Assembly: GCF_000265385.1 (NCBI RefSeq)
Contig: NC_018013.1
Location: 1,577,001 to 1,641,000 of the forward strand
DNA length: 64,000 bases
Direction: 5' to 3'
DNA from: Aequorivita sublithincola DSM 14238
GTDB taxonomy: Bacteria > Bacteroidota > Bacteroidia > Flavobacteriales > Flavobacteriaceae
Shown here: in pieces, positions 9,247 through 18,344 of the stretch
Numbering within the stretch: position 1 is the stretch's first letter
How the letters are laid out: the number at the start of each line of letters is the position of its first letter
Program-made: the position numbers and the translations under genes
Notes under the pieces: generated by a model
Seen by the model: the letters and a program-made list of their open reading frames with translations, nothing else
What the model was told of the DNA's origin: nothing
The model's database searches: none

Positions 9247-12200
9247 ATGAGCACAAAATTTAAAGAACACAAAGGACTAGACCTCCCTAAATTGGCGGAA
9301 GAAGTACTCAATTTCTGGAAAGAAGAAAACATCTTTGAGAAAAGTATTTCCATTCGCGAAGGGGCGGAGCCGTTTGTATTTTTTGAAGGACCACCGTCTG
9401 CCAATGGTCTTCCGGGTATACACCACGTTATGGCGCGTGCTATTAAGGATATTTTTTGCCGCTACAAAACCCAAAAAGGATTTAAAGTAGATAGAAAAGC
9501 AGGATGGGATACCCACGGTTTGCCTATTGAATTGGGTGTTGAAAAAGAACTCGGCATAACCAAAGAAGACATCGGCAAAAAGATTTCTGTGGAAGACTAT
9601 AATGCAGCCTGCAAAAAAGCCGTGATGCGCTACACAGATGTTTGGAACAAAGTAACCGAAAGCTACGGCTATTGGGTAGATATGACCGATCCGTACATTA
9701 CCTATGATCCAAAATATATGGAAACCGTTTGGTGGTTGCTAAAAGAAATATATAACAAGAATTTAATTTATAAAGGCTACACAATCCAGCCATATTCTCC
9801 AAAAGCGGGAACGGGATTGAGCTCGCACGAACTAAACCAGCCTGGAACCTATCAAGATATTACAGATACAACCGTTGTTGCGCAGTTTAGAGCAATGGCA
9901 GAAACCTTACCAGATTTTCTTGCGGAAGAATCAAACAACATTTGGTTCCTTGCGTGGACAACTACGCCGTGGACACTTCCAAGCAACACTGCACTAACCG
10001 TGGGTGCGAAGATTGATTATGTTTTGGTTAAAACGTTCAATCAATACACTTTTCAACCTATAAACGTTGTTTTGGCGAAGAAGTTAGTTGAAAGTCAATT
10101 TGCTAAAAATTACGAAGAAAAACCCAACGAAGAAATTCTTGAAGGGTATATACAGGGCGATAAAATAATTCCATACTTTATTTCAAAGGAATTTAAAGGC
10201 GCGGATTTATTAGGAATCCGCTACGAACAGTTGCTTGATTACGCCAAACCACACGATAATCCTGAAAACGCTTTCAGAATAATCGCTGGCGATTTTGTTA
10301 CCACAGAAGACGGAACCGGAATCGTACACACCGCTCCAACTTTTGGAGCAGACGATGCTAAAGTTGCAAAAGAAGCCATTCCGGAAATTCCGCCGATGTT
10401 GGTTAAAGACGAATATGGCAATCTAGTTCCGCTGGTAGATTTACAAGGAAAGTTCCGACCAGAAATGAAGGAACTTGCTGGTAAATATGTAAAAAACGAA
10501 TATTATGACGATGCAGATGTTCCCGAAAAATCCGTTGACGTTGAACTTGCCATAAAATTAAAGACAGAAAATAAAGCTTTTAAAGTTGAAAAATACGTTC
10601 ACAGCTACCCAAATTGCTGGAGAACTGATAAACCAATTTTATACTATCCGCTGGATTCTTGGTTTATAAAAGTGACCGATTTCCGCGATAGAATGTTCGA
10701 GCTGAACAAAGAAATAAACTGGAAACCGAAAGCAACTGGCGAGGGCCGTTTTGGAAACTGGCTTGCAAACGCAAACGATTGGAATCTTTCCCGTTCGCGT
10801 TATTGGGGAATTCCGTTGCCAATTTGGAGAACAGAAGATGGAAAGGAAGAACTAATAATTGGTTCTATTGAGGAACTAAAAGCGGAAATGCAGAAAGCTG
10901 TTGAAGCAGGCTTAATGCAGAAGGATATTTTTGAGGATTTCAAAGCTGACGATTTTTCCGAAGAAAACTACGCGAAAGTTGATCTTCATAAAAATATTGT
11001 GGACAAAATAACGCTCGTTTCCCCAAGCGGAAAACCAATGAAGCGCGAAGCAGATTTGATAGACGTTTGGTTCGATAGTGGAAGTATGCCCTATGCGCAA
11101 TGGCATTATCCCTTTGAAAACAAAGAAAAGGTTGATAACACGTGGCGCAAAGCAGATTTTATTGCCGAAGGTGTTGACCAAACCCGTGGCTGGTTTTATA
11201 CTTTGCACGCCATCGCCACAATGATTTTTGACGATGTTGCCTATAAAAACGTAGTTTCCAACGGACTTGTTTTAGACAAAAACGGTCAGAAAATGAGCAA
11301 GCGTCTCGGCAATGCCGTTGATCCTTTTGAAACGTTGGATGTTTTTGGCCCAGATGCCACACGGTGGTATATGATAAGTAACGCAAACCCTTGGGACAAC
11401 CTAAAATTTGACCAAGACGGAATTTCAGAGGTGCGTAATAAATTCTTCGGAACGCTTTATAATACCTACAGTTTTTTCAGCTTATACGCCAATCTCGATA
11501 ATTTTGAGTATCTTGAGGAAGACCTTCCGCTGGAAAAACGTCCGGAAATTGACCGTTGGATACTTTCAGAATTGCATACGCTCATCCAAAAAGTGGACGA
11601 TTATTATGCAGATTATGAGCCAACAAAGGCAACACGAGCAATTTCAGAATTTGTTCAGGAAAATTTGAGCAACTGGTTTGTGCGTTTAAGTAGAAGACGT
11701 TACTGGAAAGGAAGCTATAATGACGATAAAATCTCGGCATACCAAACTCTTTATACCTGTCTGGAAACCGTTGCAAAACTTAGTGCTCCCGTAGCTCCGT
11801 TCTTTATGGACAGGCTTTATAAAGATTTAACGAATAACGTTAATCAAGACAAAAAGCAATCAGTACATTTAACTGATTTTCCAAAATCAAATCCTTCTTT
11901 CATAGATAAAAAGTTGGAACACAAAATGCAGAAGGCACAGACAATAGCATCTTTAGTGCTTTCGTTAAGACAGAGAGAGAAGATAAAAGTGCGCCAACCG
12001 CTTCAAAAAATTATGATTCCGGTTTTGGAAGATTCTGAGAAAGAAGAAATTCTTGCCGTTTCAAATTTGATTAAAAGCGAAGTAAACGTAAAGGAAATTG
12101 AGTTGATAGATGAAGGTTCTGGCATGTTGGTAAAACAAATAAAGCCAGATTTTAAAGCTCTTGGCCCGCGTTTTGGAAAAGACATGAAGTCAGTGGCAGC

Positions 12201-12651
12201 AGCTATTTCAACCTTTGACCAACAACAGATCGCAACACTTGAAAAAGATGGTGTAATATCTGTTTTTATTAATGAAAAAAATACTACTTTGGCGCTTGGT
12301 GACGTAATCATAAGTTCCCAAGATATTGAGGGATGGTTGGTTGCAAATGCCAATGGAGTTACGGTGGCGTTAGACGTTACAATAACGCCAGATTTAAGAA
12401 ATGAAGGAATTGCCAGAGAATTGGTAAATAGAATTCAAAACCTGCGAAAAGACAGCGGGTTTGAGGTGACAGACAGGATTGAAGTTAGCCTTCAAAATAA
12501 CGAAGAAATTGAGGTTGCGGTTAACCAAAACCTTCAATATATAAAAGAAGAAACATTAACGGAGGTTTTGCAATTTCAACCACAATTAAAAGACGGATCA
12601 GAAATTGCATTTGACGATATTGAAACACGTATAAGCATTAAAAAACATTAG
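9247..12651 (+). CDS. ileS: Isoleucyl-tRNA synthetase, long (eukaryote-like) type
   Basis: 1134 aa. Class I synthetase: the HIGH-equivalent is GIHH in PPSANGLPGIHHVMARA; the KMSKS-equivalent is KMSKRLGNAVDPF; CP1 editing-domain signature WTTTPWTLPSNTALTVG is present; the anticodon-binding region follows (RYWKGSY, LSAPVAPFFMDRLYK) with a long C-terminal extension. It charges tRNA-Ile with isoleucine. Both the length (about 200 aa longer than E. coli IleS) and the SANGLPGIHH signature fit the IleS2/eukaryote-like branch, which is often less sensitive to mupirocin. It is followed after 2 nt by a DksA-like gene, so both are co-transcribed. Confidence 0.97.
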   Translation: MSTKFKEHKGLDLPKLAEEVLNFWKEENIFEKSISIREGAEPFVFFEGPPSANGLPGIHHVMARAIKDIFCRYKTQKGFKVDRKAGWDTHGLPIELGVEKELGITKEDIGKKISVEDYNAACKKAVMRYTDVWNKVTESYGYWVDMTDPYITYDPKYMETVWWLLKEIYNKNLIYKGYTIQPYSPKAGTGLSSHELNQPGTYQDITDTTVVAQFRAMAETLPDFLAEESNNIWFLAWTTTPWTLPSNTALTVGAKIDYVLVKTFNQYTFQPINVVLAKKLVESQFAKNYEEKPNEEILEGYIQGDKIIPYFISKEFKGADLLGIRYEQLLDYAKPHDNPENAFRIIAGDFVTTEDGTGIVHTAPTFGADDAKVAKEAIPEIPPMLVKDEYGNLVPLVDLQGKFRPEMKELAGKYVKNEYYDDADVPEKSVDVELAIKLKTENKAFKVEKYVHSYPNCWRTDKPILYYPLDSWFIKVTDFRDRMFELNKEINWKPKATGEGRFGNWLANANDWNLSRSRYWGIPLPIWRTEDGKEELIIGSIEELKAEMQKAVEAGLMQKDIFEDFKADDFSEENYAKVDLHKNIVDKITLVSPSGKPMKREADLIDVWFDSGSMPYAQWHYPFENKEKVDNTWRKADFIAEGVDQTRGWFYTLHAIATMIFDDVAYKNVVSNGLVLDKNGQKMSKRLGNAVDPFETLDVFGPDATRWYMISNANPWDNLKFDQDGISEVRNKFFGTLYNTYSFFSLYANLDNFEYLEEDLPLEKRPEIDRWILSELHTLIQKVDDYYADYEPTKATRAISEFVQENLSNWFVRLSRRRYWKGSYNDDKISAYQTLYTCLETVAKLSAPVAPFFMDRLYKDLTNNVNQDKKQSVHLTDFPKSNPSFIDKKLEHKMQKAQTIASLVLSLRQREKIKVRQPLQKIMIPVLEDSEKEEILAVSNLIKSEVNVKEIELIDEGSGMLVKQIKPDFKALGPRFGKDMKSVAAAISTFDQQQIATLEKDGVISVFINEKNTTLALGDVIISSQDIEGWLVANANGVTVALDVTITPDLRNEGIARELVNRIQNLRKDSGFEVTDRIEVSLQNNEEIEVAVNQNLQYIKEETLTEVLQFQPQLKDGSEIAFDDIETRISIKKH

Positions 12652-12653
12652 CT

Positions 12654-13037
12654 ATGACAGACACAGAAAAAACAAAATATTCCGATGCCGAGTTAGAAGA
12701 ATTCAAAGCTCTTTTAAACGATAAAATAAAAAAGGCAACCGAGCAATTGGAACTAATTCAAAGTTCCTATAAAAACGACAGTAATAACGGTACAGACGAT
12801 ACTTCGCCAACCTTTAAGGCTTTTGATGAAGGTAGTGAAGTGATGAGCAAAGAAGCAAATTCGCAGCTTGCCATCCGTCAGGAAAAATTTATCCGCGACC
12901 TTAAAAACGCCTTGGTGCGTATTGAAAACAAAACCTACGGCGTTTGCCGCGTAACCGGTAAATTGATAAACAAAGAACGTTTAAAACTTGTTCCGCACGC
13001 TACTTTAAGTATTGAGGCCAAGAATTTACAAAAGTAA
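12654..13037 (+). CDS. TraR/DksA-family regulator with degenerate zinc finger
   Basis: 127 aa. The N-terminal half is a helical hairpin (ELEEFKALLNDKIKKATEQL) with an acidic tip region, followed by the conserved DEGSEVMSKEANSQLAIRQE segment and the finger-like C-terminus TYGVCRVTGKLINKERL. In canonical DksA this region holds four cysteines; here only one Cys (GVCRVTG) remains and the second pair is replaced by HATLSIEAKN. The fold is presumably kept without zinc. It probably binds RNA polymerase through the secondary channel. It starts 2 nt after ileS and ends at a terminator at 13065-13096. Confidence 0.88.
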   Translation: MTDTEKTKYSDAELEEFKALLNDKIKKATEQLELIQSSYKNDSNNGTDDTSPTFKAFDEGSEVMSKEANSQLAIRQEKFIRDLKNALVRIENKTYGVCRVTGKLINKERLKLVPHATLSIEAKNLQK

Positions 13038-13064
13038 TTTTAGGGTTATAAAAACAAATTTTTT

Positions 13065-13096
13065 AAAAGCTCCATCGTAATAAATGGAGCTTTTTT
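13065..13096 (+). terminator. Intrinsic terminator after the ileS operon
   Basis: Stem AAAGCTCCAT / ATGGAGCTTT with a short loop and a run of six T on the plus strand, 28 nt past the DksA-like stop. Confidence 0.85.
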
Positions 13097-13107
13097 ATTG
13101 AAACAAT

Positions 13108-13154
13108 TCTCTGTGCTCTCTGTGTAAAAACTCCGCGTCCTTTGTGGTTGAACT
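13108..13154 (+). repeat. Dispersed CTCTGTG-type intergenic repeat
   Basis: Contains internal near-repeats of the form CTCTGTG-CTCTCTGTGT and CTTTGTGGTTGAAC directly before the ATG at 13155. A related TTTGCGG-CTTTGCGGTTAA copy lies at 24919-24945 before another start codon. Such degenerate sequences recur in Bacteroidetes intergenic regions; the function is unknown. Confidence 0.5.
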
Positions 13155-13784
13155 ATGAACAAAACACTTTTCATAATCGCCCTTATTTTCTTCGGAATTC
13201 ATTCCACGATGGCCCAAAAAACCATTCAAAAGGAATTTTCTTCGGGAGGAATAGGTATGCTTTCAATTCAAGACGATGCTATTTTCAAAATTGAAATCAA
13301 TTCTTCAGAGGAAAAAAGCATTAAGATGTCACTTCATATATCTGGTGAACACGCTGAAAGTATTATTGTTGAAGAAAAAATCACTGACGGAACGCTTTCA
13401 TTAAAAACCGGATTTGCACCATTTTTCACTTTGGAAAACGACAAACTCGCCGCCCATAAAGTAATGGCTTTGGAAATGAAAATAACACTTCCAAAGACAA
13501 TGGATGTTGTAATCAGGTCGAAATTAGCTTCTGTAAACGCTAACGGAACTTTTAAAAACTTCAACATTTCTTTGGAAAATGGCAATTGCGTTTTGAATGA
13601 TTTTTCAGGAAATGCCCAACTCAAAACAATCGCTGAAAATATAACCGTTCACGCCCAAAAAAACGTGAAGGGAAAAGCAATTTCAAAAAATGGAATGGTT
13701 GAAAATGATCTTCCAAAACGCGGAAAATTTCTTGTGGAGGCCGAAAGCATCAATGGGAGTATTTCCCTACTTCAAATCAAATAA
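13155..13784 (+). CDS. Secreted beta-rich protein (DUF4097-like)
   Basis: 209 aa with a signal peptide (LFIIALIFFGIHSTMAQ). The mature part consists of short alternating strands (VVIRSKLASVNANGTFKNFN, ISLENGNCVLNDFSGN, LKTIAENITVHAQ) that look like a right-handed beta-helix of the DUF4097/adhesin type found in many Bacteroidetes. No catalytic motif is seen. It lies 85 nt upstream of lspA on the same strand, with a separate promoter for lspA in the gap, so coupling is uncertain. Confidence 0.75.
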   Translation: MNKTLFIIALIFFGIHSTMAQKTIQKEFSSGGIGMLSIQDDAIFKIEINSSEEKSIKMSLHISGEHAESIIVEEKITDGTLSLKTGFAPFFTLENDKLAAHKVMALEMKITLPKTMDVVIRSKLASVNANGTFKNFNISLENGNCVLNDFSGNAQLKTIAENITVHAQKNVKGKAISKNGMVENDLPKRGKFLVEAESINGSISLLQIK

Positions 13785-13790
13785 TATCGT

Positions 13791-13798
13791 TACTTTTG
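13791..13798 (+). promoter_or_regulatory. Bacteroidetes -7 promoter element for lspA
   Basis: TACTTTTG matches TAnnTTTG, 72 nt before the lspA start. The spacing to a -33 box is not convincing. Confidence 0.45.
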
Positions 13799-13869
13799 CT
13801 GCGCTTTCCGAAGCATTGTCTAAGGAATGATTATAATTAAATCAAAGAGATTCCAACATTCGTAGGGAA

Positions 13870-14499
13870 ATGAATATGAGCCTAAAAAAAGCCACAATTG
13901 TCATCATTCTGATTCTTTTAATAGATCAGATTTCAAAAATTTATATCAAAACACATTTTGTTTTAGGCGAAGAAATCCGCGTTCTGGATTGGTTTCGTAT
14001 TCTTTTTGTTGAAAACGAGGGGATGGCTTGGGGCGCAAAAATCCCTGGAGAATATGGAAAACTAATTTTAACACTTTTCAGAATTGTTGCCATTGGCGGA
14101 ATTGGCTATTGGTTATGGGATTCCGTTCGAAAAAACATGCCACGAATCCTGATTTTTTGCATCGCATTAATCTTTGCAGGAGCATTGGGTAACATTTTAG
14201 ACTCTGTTTTTTACGGTCTTATTTTTAACGATAGCCATCATCAAGTAGCTACTTTATTTCCAGAAGCAGGAGGCTATGGAACGTTGTTTCACGGGAAAGT
14301 TGTAGATATGCTTTATTTTCCATTGTACGGTGGCACCTTACCTGATTGGTTTCCTTTTTGGGGTGGAGAGTATTTCACTTTCTTTGATCCTGTTTTCAAT
14401 GTTGCCGATTCTTCAATAAGCGTTGGAGTGATTTTGCTGCTTCTTTTCAACAAAAGAGCATTTCCTAAAAAAGAGGACTCAGAGCAAGAAATTGCGTAA
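13870..14499 (+). CDS. lspA: Lipoprotein signal peptidase (signal peptidase II)
   Basis: 209 aa, with four hydrophobic segments. The aspartyl protease pair is D111 in GALGNILDS and D180 in FNVADSSIS; the conserved VENEGMAWG loop is present near residue 50. It cleaves the signal peptide from prolipoproteins in the inner membrane, and so serves the many lipoproteins seen in this window. The protein is longer than the roughly 160 aa of E. coli LspA because of an insert between residues 115 and 170, a feature common in Bacteroidetes homologues. The start MNMSLKK offers two ATGs; the first is used here. Confidence 0.96.
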   Translation: MNMSLKKATIVIILILLIDQISKIYIKTHFVLGEEIRVLDWFRILFVENEGMAWGAKIPGEYGKLILTLFRIVAIGGIGYWLWDSVRKNMPRILIFCIALIFAGALGNILDSVFYGLIFNDSHHQVATLFPEAGGYGTLFHGKVVDMLYFPLYGGTLPDWFPFWGGEYFTFFDPVFNVADSSISVGVILLLLFNKRAFPKKEDSEQEIA

Positions 14500-14500
14500 G

Positions 14501-14654
14501 TTGGGCTAAAGCCTATTAATCTTGCACGTGTCATAATACTCCAGCTAAAGCTGGAGGTTATTCCAATATACTAAAAGTTTTGTGTTATTAGAGTAACCCC
14601 GTGGCTTCAAGCCAGGGTAAAGATAGCACCTATCTCTATAGGACTTTAGCCCAA
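14501..14654. repeat. Cluster of REP-like palindromes (BIME-like)
   Basis: An outer imperfect inverted pair (TTGGGCTAAAGCC at 14501-14513 with GGACTTTAGCCCAA at 14641-14654) encloses a perfect palindrome CTCCAGCTAAAGCTGGAG at 14539-14556 and a second short palindrome TGGCTTCAAGCCA at 14602-14613. The GCTAAAGC core resembles REP elements mobilised by RAYT transposases (TnpA-REP) in Bacteroidetes. It fills the space between convergent lspA and DUF2752 genes; no transposase is present here. Confidence 0.7.
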
Positions 14655-14660
14655 TCTTTA

Positions 14661-15083
14661 TTAACCGGTTGGCGCAAGTAAGTTAAAAGGATAAAAAGGC
14701 AAATTCCGAAGCACCCAATAAAGGACAGCCAGCCCAAAATACCCAAAAATAAAAAGTTTGCTGTAAAAGAGCATAAAGCGATAAGTGGTGCCAAAAATCC
14801 AATTGGCAATGGTAATTCCCAATCCGTAAATTAAAATAGGCAAGGTTAAAACCATTAACGGATTGAACCTAAATGCTCCAATAATATTCCCGTGAAGTAA
14901 TAAATGAATTGCGCGTTGCGAGCCACAGCCCGGACAATAAAACCCAGTGATATAATAAAGTGGACAGGGAACAAAAAAAGTTGTAGAAGGGTTGTAGAAA
15001 AAGTAGATTAAAAAAAAGCCCCCAAAAATAATAGCAATGAGGGCTATTTTTAAAATTTTAGTAGTTTCCTGCGAAAGCTCCAC
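14661..15083 (-). CDS. DUF2752 membrane protein
   Basis: 140 aa, three to four transmembrane helices. The family signature ITGFYCPGCGSQRAIHLL carries the conserved CPGCG motif. The function of DUF2752 is unknown. The start codon is GTG at 15083, inside the end of the CD225-like gene (26-nt overlap), so the two are translationally coupled. DUF2752 and CD225 genes are often paired in Bacteroidetes. Confidence 0.88.
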   Translation of the reverse strand: MELSQETTKILKIALIAIIFGGFFLIYFFYNPSTTFFVPCPLYYITGFYCPGCGSQRAIHLLLHGNIIGAFRFNPLMVLTLPILIYGLGITIANWIFGTTYRFMLFYSKLFIFGYFGLAVLYWVLRNLPFYPFNLLAPTG

Positions 15084-15348
15084 CTATTCCGATTACAAAA
15101 ACCAAGATAATATAAAGCACTAGAAAGATGACTCCAACACCGGCGCCCCACATCGCATATTTTTTAGCGTCATCAGCGGCTTTTTGAGCGCCAATGGCAT
15201 CGCCTTGGGCCCAAAGTTCTTTTACTTTTGTTGATTTAATAATTGATACTATGCCTAAAGGTAGGCAGCATAAAACAGTACATAGAATTGCCCAGACTAG
15301 ATTATTATCTGGCGGGGCTCCCATTGGTTGATTGGTAGTTTCCATCAT
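15058..15348 (-). CDS. CD225/dispanin-family membrane protein
   Basis: 96 aa with two hydrophobic segments. The CD225 signature is visible as LVWAILCTVLCCLPLGIVSI followed by an amphipathic linker (KVKELWAQGDAIGAQKAADD) and AKKYAMWGAGVGVIFLVLY. The family includes eukaryotic interferon-induced transmembrane proteins; bacterial members are uncharacterised. The CC pair in the first segment is a palmitoylation site in animals, but this is not expected in bacteria. It overlaps and precedes the DUF2752 gene in the same operon. Confidence 0.88.
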   Translation of the reverse strand: MMETTNQPMGAPPDNNLVWAILCTVLCCLPLGIVSIIKSTKVKELWAQGDAIGAQKAADDAKKYAMWGAGVGVIFLVLYIILVFVIGIGGAFAGNY

Positions 15349-15373
15349 TTATAATTTATTGATTAATAATTGT

Positions 15374-15964
15374 TTAATCATATAAAGATAATCGGATATT
15401 TTTAAAATCAAATATTTTTTCAGGTGTGACGCAAAAATTTAATGGAACATCAGTAGATTCAAACATTATTTTTGGCTCTGGTTCAAAAAAAGAAAGTCCT
15501 ATAAATAAGGATTTGGAACTGCATTTCTCTAAAAAACGATCGTAAAAACCTTTTCCATAACCAATGCGATGTCCATTTTGGTCAAAAGCCAATAATGGAA
15601 CAAAAACTACATCTATTATTTCTGGTGAAAGCTTAATCCCCGAAATTGGCTCTGGAATTCCGTATTCTGAAGTTTTTAAAACAGTATTTTCTTGCATTAA
15701 AAAATGTTGCATTTCACCCGAGCTAAAATCTGCTTTTGAAATCACAATGCTTTTATCTTTCCCTTGAAGAATGTGAAGTAAATATTCAGTATTCACCTCT
15801 TTTTTTGATGAAATAGGAAGAAATATATGATAATAAGTTTTATCCCAAATAGGAAGTTTTAAAGCTTGATTCGCAATCTGAAGGCTCATTTCATCGATGG
15901 ATTTTTCAGAAAGAGTTTCACGAAGTTTTTTATACTTTAAACGAAGCGTTTTCTTATCCATCAT
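15374..15964 (-). CDS. 5-formyltetrahydrofolate cyclo-ligase
   Basis: 196 aa from the first ATG of a tandem pair at 15964; a TTG 12 nt upstream is a less likely start. It has the family ATP/substrate signature NGHRIGYGKGFYDRFL and the N-terminal basic helix RLKYKKLRE. It converts 5-formyl-THF to 5,10-methenyl-THF using ATP, returning folate to the one-carbon pool. It lies between the CD225 gene (25 nt downstream) and the AstE/AspA-type gene (53 nt upstream), all on the minus strand, so it may be the tail of the RimK-cluster transcript. Confidence 0.93.
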   Translation of the reverse strand: MMDKKTLRLKYKKLRETLSEKSIDEMSLQIANQALKLPIWDKTYYHIFLPISSKKEVNTEYLLHILQGKDKSIVISKADFSSGEMQHFLMQENTVLKTSEYGIPEPISGIKLSPEIIDVVFVPLLAFDQNGHRIGYGKGFYDRFLEKCSSKSLFIGLSFFEPEPKIMFESTDVPLNFCVTPEKIFDFKNIRLSLYD

Positions 15965-16017
15965 AATGTTTTTCAAATCCCAAATTCCAAATCGTCAATC
16001 AAAAATCGTCAATCTCT

Positions 16018-17019
16018 TTAGTCTTCCATTTCTTCAGCTCTCACATCTGCTGTATTCGCTGTGGAAATATGAAAAATAGCATCACCTTGATTTACGATGG
16101 GCGATTGGTTCACATTAATAATATAACCTTCATTAGGCGAAGTAACTTTGAAACGCATTTTTCCGTAAGGATCTGTAATTGTTGCCAAAAATTCACCTTT
16201 TTCCACGTGTTTGTTGCAGTCTATTTTCACGTGAAGCAAGCCACTTCGGTGTGCGCGAATCCATTTGCTTTTTTCTATAATAACTGTTTTGGTTGCGGGA
16301 TCTGGAGCTACATATCTACTTCCCAACATATCTAAATGCGTTAAAAAACGCATAATACCATCTACACCTTCTTTTGCAATGTGCTTGTTGCTTTCGCGAC
16401 TTTTTCCACCTTCAAAAAGCAACGTGGGGATGCCCATTTTTTGGCAAGTTTTTCGATAAGATTTTTCAATGGTGTTAGAATAAACTGTAAAAGGAGCATT
16501 GAAAATTTTCGCCAATTCCAACAATTTTTCATCATCGGGTTTTATTCGAATTTGCGCTGCGTTAAAACGGCTAGCGCCACCTGTATGAAAATCAAGGCAA
16601 TAATCTGCGTGTGGCAACACTTTTTTAGTGAAATGATACGCGACACGACTCGCCAATGAACCTGATTTGGTTCCTGGGAAAACTCTATTTAAATCGCGCC
16701 CATCGGGAAAGGAACGATCACCATTTAAAAATCCAAAGATATTCAGGATAGGAATACAAATAATGGTTCCACGCTTGGGTTTGTTCAACTTTCGGGCAAT
16801 GAGTTGACGCACTATTTCCACACCGTTTACTTCATCGCCATGAATAGCAGCCGTAATCAAAACCGTTGGTCCGGGTATTTTGGAGCGTTCAATAATTATC
16901 GGAATTTCAACTTTTGTAGAAGTGTAAAGTTTTGCAATGCTGAAATCTACCGTGCGACTTTCGCCTAAAGCGATGCGCTCGTTTAATATTACAATATCAC
17001 GTTCTTCCTTTTTAGCCAT
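16018..17019 (-). CDS. Succinylglutamate desuccinylase/aspartoacylase family hydrolase
   Basis: 333 aa. M14-like zinc carboxypeptidase fold: zinc ligands in AAIHGDEVNGVE (H, E) and a later His in CLDFHTGG, with the substrate-binding DLNRVFPG. A C-terminal beta-rich domain (residues about 250-330, EKGEFLATITDPYGK) resembles a biotinyl/lipoyl-like module found in this subfamily. It is encoded 2 nt after a RimK-like ligase. In this context a role in hydrolysing an amino-acyl or peptide product of RimK is more likely than arginine catabolism, since no ast genes are nearby. That role is inference. Confidence 0.88.
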   Translation of the reverse strand: MAKKEERDIVILNERIALGESRTVDFSIAKLYTSTKVEIPIIIERSKIPGPTVLITAAIHGDEVNGVEIVRQLIARKLNKPKRGTIICIPILNIFGFLNGDRSFPDGRDLNRVFPGTKSGSLASRVAYHFTKKVLPHADYCLDFHTGGASRFNAAQIRIKPDDEKLLELAKIFNAPFTVYSNTIEKSYRKTCQKMGIPTLLFEGGKSRESNKHIAKEGVDGIMRFLTHLDMLGSRYVAPDPATKTVIIEKSKWIRAHRSGLLHVKIDCNKHVEKGEFLATITDPYGKMRFKVTSPNEGYIINVNQSPIVNQGDAIFHISTANTADVRAEEMED

Positions 17020-17021
17020 AA

Positions 17022-17894
17022 CTAAACGTTCCGTTCAATATATTTTATAATGTGATTAGCGATATCTTTTCCAGTGGCTTGTTCTATTCCTTCCAAACCA
17101 GGTGAGCTATTTACCTCTAGAATAAGCGGTCCACGTGCGGATTGAAGCATATCCACCCCTGCAATTCCTAAGCCCATAGCTTTGGCGGCTTTAAGCGCTG
17201 CGGTTTCTTCTTCGTCGGTTAGTTTAATCACGGAAGCTGTTCCACCTCTGTGTAAATTACTTCGGAATTCACCCTCTTTTCCCTGGCGTTTCATTGCGCC
17301 AACTACTTGTCCATCCACGATAAAAGCACGAATATCTGCGCCACCTGCTTCTTTTACGAATTCTTGAACAATAACACGTGCCTGTAAATTGTTGAAAGCT
17401 TCCAATACAGATTCTGCAGCCTGTCTGCTTTCAACTAAAATAACGCCGATTCCTTGGGTTCCTTCCAGTAATTTAATGATTACGGGCGCGCCTCCTGCTT
17501 GGTCAACGATTTCTTTTACGTTTTTAGAGTAATTGGTGAATACCGTTTTTGGCAATCCTAATCCGGCGCGAGAAAGTATTTGTAAACTTCTCAATTTATC
17601 ACGCGAACGCACCAAAGCCTGTGATTCAGTAGTTGTAAAAACACGCATCATCTCAAACTGGCGTACAACGGCTGTACCGTAAAATGTGACAGATGCTCCG
17701 ATTCTTGGGATGATAGCATCAGCGTGGTCCAACTTGTGACCTTTATATATTATCACCGGATTTTTCTTTTCAATAACGATATCGCACTTTGCGTGGTTTA
17801 TAACCTCAACGTCATGTTTTCTAGCTTTGGCGGCTTCTACAAGGCGCTTGGTGGAATATAAATTTGCGTTTGCAGATAATATTTTAATGTTCAT
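17022..17894 (-). CDS. rimK: RimK-like ATP-grasp ligase (copy 1)
   Basis: 290 aa. ATP-grasp fold with the family landmarks [70 protein letters not shown] and the metal-binding end [19 protein letters not shown]. RimK of E. coli adds glutamates to the C-terminus of ribosomal protein S6; Bacteroidetes copies may act on other acceptors. It overlaps the retropepsin-like gene upstream by 11 nt and lies 2 nt before the AstE/AspA-type gene, so the three are one operon. A second paralogue is at 18459-19334. Confidence 0.93.
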   Translation of the reverse strand: MNIKILSANANLYSTKRLVEAAKARKHDVEVINHAKCDIVIEKKNPVIIYKGHKLDHADAIIPRIGASVTFYGTAVVRQFEMMRVFTTTESQALVRSRDKLRSLQILSRAGLGLPKTVFTNYSKNVKEIVDQAGGAPVIIKLLEGTQGIGVILVESRQAAESVLEAFNNLQARVIVQEFVKEAGGADIRAFIVDGQVVGAMKRQGKEGEFRSNLHRGGTASVIKLTDEEETAALKAAKAMGLGIAGVDMLQSARGPLILEVNSSPGLEGIEQATGKDIANHIIKYIERNV

Positions 17895-18315
17895 TTTTTG
17901 CTTTTAATTTAAAGGAAAGATTGGTTCGGTTTATATCGACCACAAATTTATTGCTTAGAAAATTTCGACCTAAAAGTACTGGAAAACGCATCTCTTCGCG
18001 GTCGCTTAGTGTTAAATATATTTCCTGGGTTTTACCAAAAAGTAAAATTTCGGTTTTTATTCTGTATCTGGCTTCAGATTGGCCGTTACTGCTTTTCACC
18101 ACCTTTACATCATATTCGTCAAATATAATTTCTTTTTCGTGATAGCCTGGATGTTCTTCATCTAAAAAGGTGCATTTTAAATAACAATCTTCAACCGTCA
18201 TATTTTTGCAATGGATGGAAGAAGTGTAGGCGCCTGTGTCTATTTTCGCTTCAATGTCGAAAAGATTCAGTAATGGAAAATCTGCTTTGTCTATTCTGCC
18301 AATGTTTCTTTTCAA
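17884..18315 (-). CDS. Retropepsin-like protein (RimK-associated, PF05618 type)
   Basis: 143 aa. Aspartyl-protease-like fold with [11 protein letters not shown] near residues 27-37 and the second half motif [18 protein letters not shown]. The family was named a putative ATP-dependent zinc protease, but its sequence looks retropepsin-like. It is frequently fused to or adjacent to RimK. It overlaps rimK copy 1 by 11 nt, indicating translational coupling. A role in trimming or regulating glutamate-tagged product is inferred from context. Confidence 0.87.
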   Translation of the reverse strand: MKRNIGRIDKADFPLLNLFDIEAKIDTGAYTSSIHCKNMTVEDCYLKCTFLDEEHPGYHEKEIIFDEYDVKVVKSSNGQSEARYRIKTEILLFGKTQEIYLTLSDREEMRFPVLLGRNFLSNKFVVDINRTNLSFKLKAKNEH

Positions 18316-18344
18316 GGTTCTGGGGGTTTTGTTATTGCAAGGTA

